Of a stretch of 60,643 nt of DNA, positions 28,318-37,729 are shown piece by piece. Both the position numbers and the translations under genes were made by a program. The stretch covers positions 1 to 60,643 of the forward strand of contig JAKAFU010000009.1 of assembly GCA_021825865.1 (NCBI GenBank), in the 5' to 3' direction. The notes under the pieces were generated by a model, which saw only the letters and a program-made list of their open reading frames with translations, had not been told where the DNA came from and did not search any database. Within the stretch, counting starts at the first letter, position 1; every line of letters begins with the position of its first letter. The DNA is from a bacterium (GTDB lineage Bacteria > SZUA-79 > Acidulodesulfobacterales > Acidulodesulfobacteraceae).

Positions 28318-28638
28318 ATGGAGAGAATCATTGTTAAAATTATTACTAAAAATCCGCCTCACGGAAGGTGCAGGATGTACACTTCTATAGTATGGCTTAT
28401 GATGAATTATTATAAAAATGTTACAATAAACATTATACCTGAAATTTATAAGAACACCGATGACCCTGATGCTCCATGCGTTATAGTCAACGGAAAACTC
28501 ATAGAACCCTCTAATACAATTTATGTTTCAGGGGAAGATTTAGTATGTGCTATGAATGAGGCGGGGGCGATATCATATGAAGAAATTCAACCCGATATTC
28601 TTAAATTTGACGAGATTATTGAACAGTGCCTGAGTTGA
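28318..28638 (+). CDS. Small thioredoxin-fold-like protein upstream of mnmA
   Basis: 106 residues from the ATG at 28318, which has AGGAG 11 bases upstream; an in-frame GTG at 28306 overlaps that site and is unlikely to be the start. I do not recognise a named family. The pattern strand-helix-strand-strand-helix with DAPCVIVNGKLIEPSN (a cis-proline-like turn) resembles a thioredoxin fold. The usual C-x2-C is missing: a single Cys stands in GRCRMYTS, another precedes VIVNGK, and a third lies in EDLVCAMNEAG. It ends 14 bases before mnmA, so a part in sulfur relay or redox protection of MnmA is an open possibility. Confidence 0.75.
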   Translation: MERIIVKIITKNPPHGRCRMYTSIVWLMMNYYKNVTINIIPEIYKNTDDPDAPCVIVNGKLIEPSNTIYVSGEDLVCAMNEAGAISYEEIQPDILKFDEIIEQCLS

Positions 28639-28651
28639 TAACGTGTTATAT

Positions 28652-29974
28652 ATGAAAAATGTGAAAAAAACCGTTGCCATTGCCATGTCAGGAGGCGTGG
28701 ACAGTTCTGTAAGCGCTATTATACTGAAAAATAAAGGTTTTAATGTTATTGGACTCTCAATGCGCCTTATCGGAGACTTAAACAATAAAGAGCCGGCTGA
28801 GAAAAGCTGTTGCTCCGTTTCAGACTTAATTGACGCAAAAAGGGTTTGCGTAAAATTAGGCATACCGCATTTTGTTATAAATCTTGAAGATGAATTTAAA
28901 GAAAATGTTATTGCTCAATTCACTAAAGAATATCTTGAAGGAAAAACACCGAATCCATGCATATTATGCAATAAGATTTTAAAATTTGATATTTTGCTGA
29001 AAAGAGCTGCACAGCTTGGCGCAGATTATCTGGCGACCGGACATTACGCAAGGATAACAAAAAAATTAAACGGCGGGTTTAATCTCATAAAAGCAAAAGA
29101 CCCCTTAAAAGACCAGTCGTACGTTTTATATAATTTAAATCAAGAATTATTAAGCAGACTAATCTTCCCAGTGGGCAATTTACATAAATCCGAAATTAGA
29201 AAAATAGCGCTGGAAAATGGATTTAACGAAATTTCAAAAAAGAAAGACAGTGTTGAAATCTGTTTTATACCGGATGGAAATTATCATAAATTTATATTAG
29301 AACAATTGCAATACCCATGCAGTAACGGCAGCGAAGACAACAACGGCAGCTATAACAGTTACGAAACTTATAACCGTTATAGCGGCTGCATTAGAAATAT
29401 GTCCGGCAAAATTATCGGAAAACATAACGGGATATTTCAATATACCATAGGACAGAGAAAAAGACTGGGAATATCTTCTGTTAATCCATTATATGTAATT
29501 AAAATAGACTCCGCGACAAAAGATATATTTGTCGGAACCATGAACGAATGCCTCGGCTCGGAACTTTACATAAATGATTTTAATTTTATCAATGACGGAT
29601 ATAAAAATATGCTTTCAGAATTAAACTTAACTGCAAAAATAAGATATTCTTCTTTAAATTACGAATGTTCTGCGGAAATTATAAATTATGAAATACCGAA
29701 AACAATTATCATAACAAACGATGATAAAAATAACGGCAAAAATTATAAAAATGCCGATTATCAAAACGATTATCAAAATATTGAAAGTTATCACCACCGT
29801 AAAAACTCGGTTAATTTAAAAAATGCTGCAATAGAAAACGGAACGGACGAAGATTTTAAGAAATACAGGGTAAAAATTACATTTAAACAACCCGTCAAAT
29901 TTATAACCCCCGGGCAATCGGCTGTTTTATACAGCGGTATTAAAGTTATAGGCGGCGGAGTAATCGAGATATAG
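28652..29974 (+). CDS. mnmA: tRNA-specific 2-thiouridylase MnmA
   Basis: About 440 residues. AMSGGVDSS is the PP-loop; TPNPCILCNKILKFD and SVEICFIPDGNY carry the catalytic cysteine pair; YTIGQRKRLGI is conserved. The enzyme adds sulfur to U34 of Lys, Glu and Gln tRNAs. A GTG at 28643 would add three residues, but the ATG at 28652 matches the usual MnmA start. Two hydrophilic inserts (a stretch with SNGSEDNNGSYNSYETYN, and an Asn/Lys/Tyr-rich run near residue 360) make it longer than the common 360-370 residues. Confidence 0.94.
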   Translation: MKNVKKTVAIAMSGGVDSSVSAIILKNKGFNVIGLSMRLIGDLNNKEPAEKSCCSVSDLIDAKRVCVKLGIPHFVINLEDEFKENVIAQFTKEYLEGKTPNPCILCNKILKFDILLKRAAQLGADYLATGHYARITKKLNGGFNLIKAKDPLKDQSYVLYNLNQELLSRLIFPVGNLHKSEIRKIALENGFNEISKKKDSVEICFIPDGNYHKFILEQLQYPCSNGSEDNNGSYNSYETYNRYSGCIRNMSGKIIGKHNGIFQYTIGQRKRLGISSVNPLYVIKIDSATKDIFVGTMNECLGSELYINDFNFINDGYKNMLSELNLTAKIRYSSLNYECSAEIINYEIPKTIIITNDDKNNGKNYKNADYQNDYQNIESYHHRKNSVNLKNAAIENGTDEDFKKYRVKITFKQPVKFITPGQSAVLYSGIKVIGGGVIEI

Positions 29975-30014
29975 TTTTTTCACATAATTTAATATAATCG
30001 GATATAATTATTAA

Positions 30015-30833
30015 ATGTATGATATGATAGAATCTCATAAAAGAAACAATGAAAAACTTATTAAAATGAACGGCAATACGCCGAATACCGATAACGAAAC
30101 ATCATCTGATATAACCGCTCTGTTAGATATAAACCAGATTAATACCATTGAAAAACTTATAGGCTATACATTTAAAAACAAAATATATTTAATTACTGCA
30201 TTAATCCATAAGTCTTTTAATAATGAAACAAATTATGAACGGTTGGAATTTCTTGGAGATTCTGTAATAAATACAATTTATTCAGAGGTTTTATATAAAT
30301 ATTTCTCTTTGTATAATGAAGGCGACTTATCAAAATTGAAAGCAATTCTTATAAGTTTGGATAATCTGGCTGAAATAGCCGGAAAATTAACAATCAACGA
30401 TTATATTATTATGGAAAAAGGTGAAATTCTTACAGGAGGCAGGAATAAAAAAAGAATAATAGGCAATGTATATGAATCTATTGCAGGAGCTATTTTTTTA
30501 GATTCCTCATACAATACGGCAAAGACGCTCTTGTTAAATCATTTAAAATACAGCAGCTATTTTTCAAGTCTTGCAAATTTTAACAATAAAAATGCAAATA
30601 TAGAAACCGATTGCAAATCGGCATTGCAGGAGTTAATCCAAAAAAAACATAACACCGTGCCGCAATATTTTGTTTTAAACAAAGAAGGACCCGACCACAG
30701 AAGTATATTTTCGGTATGCGTAAAAATCAATGATAAAATTTACGGCTATGGCAAAGGCGAAACAAAAAAGCATGCTGAACAATCTGCCGCGTCAGCCGCA
30801 TTAAACCGGTTATCCGAAGAAAATAATAAATAA
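30015..30833 (+). CDS. rnc: Ribonuclease III
   Basis: 272 residues. The signature YERLEFLGDSVI and the second acidic cluster VYESIAGAIFLDSS form the catalytic site. A C-terminal double-stranded RNA-binding domain is present (CKSALQELIQKK to KHAEQSAASAALNRL). It processes rRNA and other double-stranded RNA. An N-terminal extension of about 45 polar residues precedes the conserved domain. It lies 40 bases after mnmA and 17 bases before der, consistent with one transcript. Confidence 0.95.
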   Translation: MYDMIESHKRNNEKLIKMNGNTPNTDNETSSDITALLDINQINTIEKLIGYTFKNKIYLITALIHKSFNNETNYERLEFLGDSVINTIYSEVLYKYFSLYNEGDLSKLKAILISLDNLAEIAGKLTINDYIIMEKGEILTGGRNKKRIIGNVYESIAGAIFLDSSYNTAKTLLLNHLKYSSYFSSLANFNNKNANIETDCKSALQELIQKKHNTVPQYFVLNKEGPDHRSIFSVCVKINDKIYGYGKGETKKHAEQSAASAALNRLSEENNK

Positions 30834-30850
30834 GGAATTAATAAAATAAT

Positions 30851-32197
30851 ATGAACAAAAATAAATTTATGACAATGCTTATAGGAAGGCCCAATGTAGG
30901 CAAATCCACCATTTTTAATAAGCTGATAGGTGCGAAAACTGCCCATACTTCCGATATTGCAGGAACGACTGTCGATGTTAACACAAAAGAAGTATCTTAT
31001 ATGAATACTGATTTTTTGCTTGCGGATTCAGGAGGGTTTAATCTGCATCCCGCTAACGAATTAGAAAAACAAATAATAAATATGGTGTTTAAATACGCGG
31101 AAAAGGTTGACTTGTTTCTGCTCGTAGTGGACTACAAAGCGGGACTTATTCCTGAAGATATTGAAATTTACAGAAATTTTATTAAATACGGGGTTAATGT
31201 TTTTTTATTGATTAACAAAGTTGATTCTATAAAAAATATTGAAAATGCCTTGTCGGAATTCGGAAAAATAGGGATAAAAAATAAATTTGCTCTGAGCGCA
31301 GAAAATTCTATAGGCATTGACGATGTGCTTGAGTCAATCGTTGAAGAATTTAAATCTTCTAATCTCAAATGCAAAAAAGATAAGAATGTTGATGAGACTA
31401 TCAAAATTGCAATAGTCGGCAAACCTAACAGCGGTAAATCGACTTATATCAACACCGTATTAAAAGACAATCTGATACAGACCGGCGCTCAACCTGGCAC
31501 GACAAGAGATTCTATAGATTCTGTATTTAATTATAAATGCAAAAAAATAATTTTAATAGACACCGCCGGCATCAGAAAAAAATCCAAACTTGATTTTAAT
31601 TCGGCAAATTTTCAAAAACAGACAATTTCTTCAATTGAAAGGGCAGACATAGTATGTGTATTTATTGATATACAGCATGGCTTAACCCATGATGATTTGT
31701 CCCTGCTAAAATTGGTAACGGTTGAGAAAAAACAGTTCTTAATCGCCTTTACAAAATGGGATATTATCAAACTTGATTCGGAAAGCAATACAATTCAGGA
31801 CATAAAAAATGAAATAGAATTAAATCTGAAAGAATTCGCCGATTCGCACTATATCTTTATATCATCAAAAGAAAATAAAAATATATATAAAATAATAGAT
31901 ATCTGTATTGAGATATACGGTTCCAGAAATATAAAAATAAAAACTTCAGATATAAACGAATTTATATCCGTTCAAAAAAATAATTTGCTGAAAGGCAATA
32001 TATTTAAACATATTGCTTATGGAGTACAGAAAAATACGGATGAAATTTTTATGCCTACTTTTATTTTTTTTACGGATAATAAAGGGAAAATATTTAGCAT
32101 GAAAGATATAAAATTTATAAGAAACACAATCAAAACATATTTTAAAATAAAATCAAATGTTGAGGTTCTAATTGAATATAAAAATTACCAAAAATGA
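30851..32197 (+). CDS. der: GTPase Der (EngA), ribosome assembly
   Basis: 448 residues with two GTPase domains in tandem. The first has GRPNVGKST, DSGG and NKVD; the second has GKPNSGKST, DTAGIRKKSK and TKWD. A KH-like C-terminal domain follows. The double-G layout is unique to Der, which acts in 50S subunit maturation. The G3 box of the first domain reads ADSGG instead of the commoner DTGG. Last gene of the rightward run. Confidence 0.95.
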   Translation: MNKNKFMTMLIGRPNVGKSTIFNKLIGAKTAHTSDIAGTTVDVNTKEVSYMNTDFLLADSGGFNLHPANELEKQIINMVFKYAEKVDLFLLVVDYKAGLIPEDIEIYRNFIKYGVNVFLLINKVDSIKNIENALSEFGKIGIKNKFALSAENSIGIDDVLESIVEEFKSSNLKCKKDKNVDETIKIAIVGKPNSGKSTYINTVLKDNLIQTGAQPGTTRDSIDSVFNYKCKKIILIDTAGIRKKSKLDFNSANFQKQTISSIERADIVCVFIDIQHGLTHDDLSLLKLVTVEKKQFLIAFTKWDIIKLDSESNTIQDIKNEIELNLKEFADSHYIFISSKENKNIYKIIDICIEIYGSRNIKIKTSDINEFISVQKNNLLKGNIFKHIAYGVQKNTDEIFMPTFIFFTDNKGKIFSMKDIKFIRNTIKTYFKIKSNVEVLIEYKNYQK

Positions 32198-32246
32198 AAG
32201 AAGTCAGATTTTTTCTGCTTAAATTTCTGATAATTTTTAATAAAAG

Positions 32247-32333
32247 AAAAGCGCCGCTTCTTAATGAACCAAAATATACGAAACCGGTAAACTAATCATA
32301 AAAAAGAATTTTTTGGTAAAAAAAGCGCCGCTT
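32247..32333. repeat. Short direct repeat in the der/phasin convergent gap
   Basis: AAAAGCGCCGCTT at 32247-32259 and again at 32321-32333, each followed closely by TTAATGAA or TAATGAAA. It lies between convergent genes. The two copies are 74 bases apart and in the same direction. Their G+C content stands out from the surrounding A/T runs. No clear terminator hairpin is formed. Confidence 0.7.
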
Positions 32334-32369
32334 AATGAAACGCATTTAAAAAAAAGCTGCTATTGCTGC

Positions 32370-32666
32370 TTACTTTATTTTCTTATTTAATTCGTCAATC
32401 TTAGCTTCCAATTTTTGAATTTTTTTAGTTAACTCATCAATATCGTAAGTGGTGGCAAAGTTCATTTCGTCTAAAAGTATATCCGATACCTTTTCTTTTA
32501 GTCCATGTAAAATAATGGAAGATTCATGCGTGACTATGTCAATGATTTGTTCTGCCGATTCCTTGCTTTCTTCGTCGGAAATATCAACATAATCATCTAA
32601 TTTTTCTTGCGCTATAATCGAAAATCCCTTTAACGCTTTCAGAATTAAATCTATACTTTCAGACAT
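32370..32666 (-). CDS. Small helical, phasin-like coiled-coil protein
   Basis: 98 residues, almost entirely predicted helix, ending in a heptad-rich segment (IDELTKKIQKLEAKIDELNKKIK region). AAGGAAGG lies just upstream of the start and supports translation. The general look resembles PhaF/PhaI-type phasins or other small coiled-coil proteins, but no motif is decisive. It follows sdhE by 33 bases in the same direction, so it is probably co-transcribed with the succinate dehydrogenase genes. Function unknown. Confidence 0.7.
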   Translation of the reverse strand: MSESIDLILKALKGFSIIAQEKLDDYVDISDEESKESAEQIIDIVTHESSIILHGLKEKVSDILLDEMNFATTYDIDELTKKIQKLEAKIDELNKKIK

Positions 32667-32699
32667 ATCTATTTTCCTTCCTTTTAATTTTTATATAAT

Positions 32700-33590
32700 T
32701 TATTTTAATTTATTTTGTTTAATCTTAGACATTACCGCCCTGAAAGAAATATTATGTCTTGAAAAACCCATTTCTGCATAGCTGCCGCCAAGCGCAACGC
32801 CTATAAGCTGCGGCAGATGCAATACAGGAAGCGATAATTTCTTATTTATATTCATAGCAGCCACGCCTTGATATGTGTCTAAACTCAGATGGCATAAAGG
32901 GCACGGCGTAACCATGACATCTGCCTTGTTTTGCTGAGCCTCATAAATAGCATTTCCTGCTAAAGAAGTGGAAGTAACCTCGTTAACAAGTATAGTCTGA
33001 AATCCGCAGCATTTAGTTCTTCTTACATAAGAAACCGGTTCGGCGCCTAAAGCCTTTATTAATTCTTCAAACCCGGAAGGATTTTCAACATCGTCAAACT
33101 TTACGACGCTGCTGGGTCTCAGTATATGACATCCGTAAAAAGGAGCAACCTTAACACCGTCTAAAGTATAGGTAACGGCTTGCTTTAGTTTATCCAATCC
33201 TATTTCATCCCTGATTATGTAAAGCAAATGCTTAACTTTGACGGTACCGCTATATTTAAGCCCTATCTTAGAAAGATAGGCATTCGTTTTTTCTAGGGAT
33301 TCGGGATTATTAATAAGTTCTTCGTTAACTTCGCTTAATGTTAAAGTACAAGTATTACATACGGTTAAAATATCATATCCCAACTTTTCAGCCAAAGCTA
33401 ATGTTCTTCCATTTATATATAATTTTAAATTATGGTCAAATCCATCTACTACGCCTCCGCCGCAACAAGACGCCTCAGGCATATCAATCAAATTGATGCC
33501 AAGTTTTTTTGCAATAAATCTTGTAGAGTTATCTAATTCTTTTCCGCTTTCCTGCGCAACGCAGCCCGGATAGTATGCGTAATTAATCAT
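32700..33590 (-). CDS. Succinate dehydrogenase/fumarate reductase CCG subunit (SdhE/SdhC-like)
   Basis: 296 residues with two CCG domains: YYPGC, ASCCGGG, CNTC, then FYGC, KCCGF, CPLC. This HdrB-like protein replaces the usual di-heme membrane anchor in the non-classical SdhABE type known from Sulfolobus and from methylmenaquinol:fumarate reductases of Campylobacterota. It overlaps the end of sdhB by eight bases, which argues for translational coupling. A short amphipathic rather than membrane-spanning association is expected. Direction of catalysis (succinate oxidation or fumarate reduction) cannot be told from sequence. Confidence 0.9.
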   Translation of the reverse strand: MINYAYYPGCVAQESGKELDNSTRFIAKKLGINLIDMPEASCCGGGVVDGFDHNLKLYINGRTLALAEKLGYDILTVCNTCTLTLSEVNEELINNPESLEKTNAYLSKIGLKYSGTVKVKHLLYIIRDEIGLDKLKQAVTYTLDGVKVAPFYGCHILRPSSVVKFDDVENPSGFEELIKALGAEPVSYVRRTKCCGFQTILVNEVTSTSLAGNAIYEAQQNKADVMVTPCPLCHLSLDTYQGVAAMNINKKLSLPVLHLPQLIGVALGGSYAEMGFSRHNISFRAVMSKIKQNKLK

Positions 33591-34581
33591 GTTTTTCCTC
33601 CAGATTTAAGTCTTTAAAGGCCACTCTAATATCTTCCATATCTTTTATAAGTTTAAGTCTGAGAGGGGGCATCTTTCCTTTAAGTCCTGCGCCTATAGCA
33701 ACCGGTAAGTCGTTTAAAATGCCGGATATACCGACAGAATCCACTGCTACTTTGATTTCATCAAGTCTTCCTGTTTCCTGAATAGACCTTGCAATACCGA
33801 TAATATGTTTTGCGCCTTTAGAAAAAGTTATGGAGTTTTTAATAGCTTTTTCGTGCATTCTAACAATCACTTTAACCGGCGAAATTCCCTTCGGGCAGAA
33901 TTCCTCGCAAGCCTGACAATGAACGCAGTCAAACATTCCCGCCGATTTTGACCCGTTCACAAGCCGCGAACCGTTTTTATCATTATCTCTCGGGTCTTCG
34001 CTGTATCTGTATAATTTAGCAAGAGCGGCAGGTCCTAAATATTTTGAATTTGCTACGACGCCTCCGCATTCAGAATAGCAGCATTCACATAATATACAGT
34101 TAGGGGTATCGTTGTTTCCCGTTAAATTTTGAAACTCGGTTTTATAATATACAGGCTGTTTGATTTTTTCGCCTTCTTTTAACGCTTTAAAATCGTCGTC
34201 TATATGGTCTGTTTTCCCAAGCAGGTATGGTTTAATTTCTTTAATTTTATCAAAAAAGACTTCCTGGTCAACTATAAGGTCTCTTATTATAGGCATATTG
34301 CCGAGAGGGTCCACTTTTATGACGCCAAATTTTTCAATTTCTGCGCTTACCTGCGTTTTACACGCAAGTTTGGTAATACCGTTTATTTTCATAGCGCATG
34401 AACCGCAAATAGCGCTTCTGCATGACCTCCTGAAACTTAACGTTCCGTCAATCTCTGCTTTAACCTTCATTAACGCATTTAAAACCGTCATACCGGGAAA
34501 ATCATTAAGTACATACTCCTTGTAATATGGCTTTTCGTCAATCTCAGGATTAAATCTATAACTTTTAACTGTGAACTCCAT
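33583..34581 (-). CDS. sdhB: Succinate dehydrogenase/fumarate reductase iron-sulfur subunit
   Basis: 332 residues, longer than the usual 240-260. The [2Fe-2S] motif is CRSAICGSCAMKINGITKLAC. Cluster 2 reads CILCECCYSECGG. Cluster 3 reads CVHCQACEEFCPKG, so a cysteine stands where classical SdhB has a non-cysteine residue; a [4Fe-4S] instead of [3Fe-4S] cluster is predicted, as in the SdhABE type. The C-terminal extension (about 80 residues) is helical. It lies between sdhA and the CCG subunit gene. Confidence 0.93.
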   Translation of the reverse strand: MEFTVKSYRFNPEIDEKPYYKEYVLNDFPGMTVLNALMKVKAEIDGTLSFRRSCRSAICGSCAMKINGITKLACKTQVSAEIEKFGVIKVDPLGNMPIIRDLIVDQEVFFDKIKEIKPYLLGKTDHIDDDFKALKEGEKIKQPVYYKTEFQNLTGNNDTPNCILCECCYSECGGVVANSKYLGPAALAKLYRYSEDPRDNDKNGSRLVNGSKSAGMFDCVHCQACEEFCPKGISPVKVIVRMHEKAIKNSITFSKGAKHIIGIARSIQETGRLDEIKVAVDSVGISGILNDLPVAIGAGLKGKMPPLRLKLIKDMEDIRVAFKDLNLEEKHD

Positions 34582-34696
34582 TATTTGCGACTCCTTAAGC
34601 TATAATCTCCGATTAGTATCTGTGTTATGATATTGGATAACGCAAGTTATGTTTACGTATCCGTAATTTTTTACAACTTGAATTTTTTATAACCTG

Positions 34697-36370
34697 TTAA
34701 TACGTTCTCGGCTGCGGTTTGAACTTTGTAATTGTTACCGGACTAAAATCAAAATCAATTCCGCCGCTTGCATTTAATTTTGCTATTGTATGTTTTAACC
34801 ATTTATCATCGTCTCTTTCCGGAAAATCATTTCTATAATGGGCTCCTCTAGACTCCTGCCTCATTATAGCGCCTCTGGCTATAATTTCTGCTATAAGCAA
34901 TATATTTTTAAATTCGAATGCTTCGACAATATCCGTATTAAAAAGATGCGATTTATCGTCAACTCCGATATTTTTTGCGCGTTCTTTAAGCTCTTCTATC
35001 TTTTCTATGGCTTTTTTCATAAGGGATTCTTCTCTGAACACGCCGACGTTCTTGCGCATATCTTCCTGCAGCTCCGCTTTAAGCAAACCGTGTCTTTCCT
35101 TACCCGCTGATTTCTTAATGTTTTCGAATATCTCTTCGTCCCTTCTGACCGCAGATTCGTCAAACTTGCCAAAATCAACATTTTTAATGTACTCCGCCAT
35201 ATCTATTCCTGCCCGCCGTCCGAAAACTATCGTATCCAGAAGCGAATTTCCGCCTAATCTGTTTGCTCCGTGAACGCTGACGCAGGCAGATTCCCCTGCA
35301 GAATAAAAACCTTCCACCGTAGTTCTGCCGTTGTTATCTGTTTTAATACCTCCCATAGAATAGTGAACCCCGGGTCTTATAGGTATCGGCTCGTAAATAG
35401 GATTAACTCCTTCAAAATCAATTGAAAGCTGCATAATTTGCGGCAATTTTTCCATTATTTTTTCTTTTCCCAGATGACGAACGTCAAGCAAGATAGCTCC
35501 GTCAATGCCTCTTCCTTCATTAATTTCAGTCTGTTCGGCTCTTGCCACGACATCACGCGGGGCTAATTCCATCGCTTTCGGAGCATATTTAGACATAAAT
35601 CTGACTCCAAGCGAATTTAAAAGATAAGCGCCTTCGCCCCTTGCTCCTTCCGTAACAAGAATACCTGTGCTCTTAAGAGTCGTAGGATGGAACTGGACAA
35701 ATTCCATGTCCATAAGGGGAACATCTGCCCTGATAGCAACCGACATACCGTCACCGGTATTTATTAACGCGTTTGTATTGGAAGAATATACCTGACCATA
35801 CCCGCCGGTTGCAAATAAAACAGACTTTGCGGCAATGCCGTGAAACCTTCCCTCTCTTATATCATAAGCCACCACTCCGCTTATTTTTCCATTATCGACA
35901 ACTAAACTTGTGACAAAATATTCATATAAAATTTTCGTATTATATTTAAGAACATTATCAAACAATCCGTGGAGCATCATATGCCCTACAGCATCGGCAT
36001 AATAGCATGACCTGGGGAAACTTTGCCCTCCGAACGGTCTCTGGGCAATACCGCCTTTATCATTTCTGTTAAATACTACCCCCATTTTTTGTAATTCAAG
36101 TATATTGCCCGGGGCTTCGCTCGTTAATATTTCAATCGCGTCCTGGTCGCCAATATAGTCGCTGCCTTTAACGGTGTCAAAAAAATGCGACTCCCACGAA
36201 TCATTTTCGTCAAAAGCGGCATTAACCCCGCCCTGAGCAGCACCGGAGTGCGACCTTGTAGGATATACTTTACTTACTATTACTGCATCTACGCCTCTTT
36301 TTCTGAGTTCGACGCATGCTCTCAGCCCTGCAAGTCCCGCACCAACTATAATAACATCATGTTTTAGCAT
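34697..36370 (-). CDS. sdhA: Succinate dehydrogenase/fumarate reductase flavoprotein
   Basis: 557 residues. The FAD-binding start is VIIVGAGLAGLRACVEL, the flavin-attachment histidine region is SHSGAAQGGVNAA, and substrate residues appear in QFHPTT, RPGVHYSMGGI and HGANRLGGNSLLD. First gene of sdhA-sdhB-CCG-phasin-like. GAGGA lies just before the start codon. Length and motifs are those of a normal SdhA/FrdA. Confidence 0.95.
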   Translation of the reverse strand: MLKHDVIIVGAGLAGLRACVELRKRGVDAVIVSKVYPTRSHSGAAQGGVNAAFDENDSWESHFFDTVKGSDYIGDQDAIEILTSEAPGNILELQKMGVVFNRNDKGGIAQRPFGGQSFPRSCYYADAVGHMMLHGLFDNVLKYNTKILYEYFVTSLVVDNGKISGVVAYDIREGRFHGIAAKSVLFATGGYGQVYSSNTNALINTGDGMSVAIRADVPLMDMEFVQFHPTTLKSTGILVTEGARGEGAYLLNSLGVRFMSKYAPKAMELAPRDVVARAEQTEINEGRGIDGAILLDVRHLGKEKIMEKLPQIMQLSIDFEGVNPIYEPIPIRPGVHYSMGGIKTDNNGRTTVEGFYSAGESACVSVHGANRLGGNSLLDTIVFGRRAGIDMAEYIKNVDFGKFDESAVRRDEEIFENIKKSAGKERHGLLKAELQEDMRKNVGVFREESLMKKAIEKIEELKERAKNIGVDDKSHLFNTDIVEAFEFKNILLIAEIIARGAIMRQESRGAHYRNDFPERDDDKWLKHTIAKLNASGGIDFDFSPVTITKFKPQPRTY

Positions 36371-36721
36371 TTATAGTCCTCTGTTTTTATTCTTTTTTTA
36401 GCATGTTATAATTATTTTTCTAAATTCTTAATATTTTACAATAATTTTATGATAATATTCAATAAAAAAATATGAAAGGTATTTAAATGTAAAAATATTT
36501 TAACTTTTAATAATATAATTCAATTTCATAAATGTTAAGATATTTTATGATTAATATATTTGTTAGTTAAGATATTTTACAGCTAAGATATTTACTGATT
36601 AATATATTTGATAATTAAGATATTTGACAACTGAAACTATTTAATTGTTAATTAGAATATTGTGTACTTAAAAATAAAAATATTGCCGCTATATATTTAT
36701 AAATTTTATATAATTAATATA
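36371..36721. other. Spacer upstream of sdhA with degenerate repeats
   Basis: 351 bases without a gene. It contains the presumed sdhA promoter, which I cannot pinpoint. From about 36530 to 36640 the phrases TTAAGATATTT and GATTAATATATTTG alternate four or five times with small changes, forming a degenerate tandem repeat. Confidence 0.5.
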
Positions 36722-37225
36722 TTATTTTTTAGTGTATTCATATATTCCGCTTTTTCCGCCTTCTTTCCTCAGCAGATAAATATCAGTTATCCTTATAGAT
36801 TTATCAACGGCCTTAAGCATATCGTAAATGGTAAGAGCTGCCACCGAAACGGCTGTAAGACTTTCCATTTCTACACCGGTTTTGCCGGAAATTTTTACTA
36901 TTGACTTAATATTTATACAATTTTTGGATTTAACAGGCTCAAATACTATATCGCAATTTTCAATATTTAAAGGATGACATAAAGGAATGAGTTCCGATGT
37001 TTTTTTTGCAGCCATAATTCCCGCAATTTTAGCGGTAGAAAAAACATCCCCTTTTTTACCTGCTCCCGTTATTGCAAGCTCAAACGCGTCTTGCGACATA
37101 TATACGCTGGCGGCAGCCGTAGCAATTCTGACAGACTCGGTTTTAGACGAAACATCGACCATGGTAGGCATACCGTTTTCATCTAAGTGAGTCAATTTTT
37201 TTTCTTCCGATTTTAATCCATTCAT
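36722..37225 (-). CDS. moaC: Cyclic pyranopterin monophosphate synthase
   Basis: 167 residues. MVDVSSKTESVRIATA, LIPLCHPL, GVEMESLTAVSVAALTIYDM and KGGKSG-like ending (KEGGKSGIYEY) are MoaC hallmarks. It converts the MoaA product into cyclic pyranopterin monophosphate, the first step pair of molybdenum cofactor synthesis. It stands alone here, 9 kb or more from the other cofactor genes in the window, between long AT-rich gaps. Confidence 0.95.
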   Translation of the reverse strand: MNGLKSEEKKLTHLDENGMPTMVDVSSKTESVRIATAAASVYMSQDAFELAITGAGKKGDVFSTAKIAGIMAAKKTSELIPLCHPLNIENCDIVFEPVKSKNCINIKSIVKISGKTGVEMESLTAVSVAALTIYDMLKAVDKSIRITDIYLLRKEGGKSGIYEYTKK

Positions 37226-37729
37226 TATATTAATTATATTATAATTGACCGTTAATTGAAAAAGTAAATTATGTATTTATTTAGTTATTTAATTATTTAG
37301 CCGGTCAGTTATTAAATTATTTATGTAGTTATTTAGTTAGTTAATTAATTAATTAATTAGCCAGTATTGAGTTATTTATTTAATCGGTCAGTTAATTAAC
37401 TATTTTTAGTAGATTAAGTTATACTCATTTAAAATTAATGTTTTTTTGCCGATACTTTTTGCAAGACTCTCTATGTGCAGGTAGATTATATCATAAACAA
37501 AATAAAAATCAAGGATTTAGCAAAAACGGATATTTTTATATATATCCTGCAATGATTCGCAATCGATTTAATATGTGAATTTAATATGTGAATTATATTT
37601 TTACGGATAATATTTTATACATTCGGCAATAACTCGCAATTTATTCAATATCCGATTTAATATTATTATCGTTATGTTATATTTGATATAACGCATTATC
37701 TTACATTTTTACATTGTATATATATAATG
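37226..37729. other. 504-base AT-rich spacer, no gene seen
   Basis: Between moaC and the solute-binding protein gene. The stretch 37270-37400 is built of TTATTTAGTTA and TTAATTAATTAAT phrases. No open frame or RNA is recognisable. Promoter signals for moaC are expected on the left side but not clear. Confidence 0.5.
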
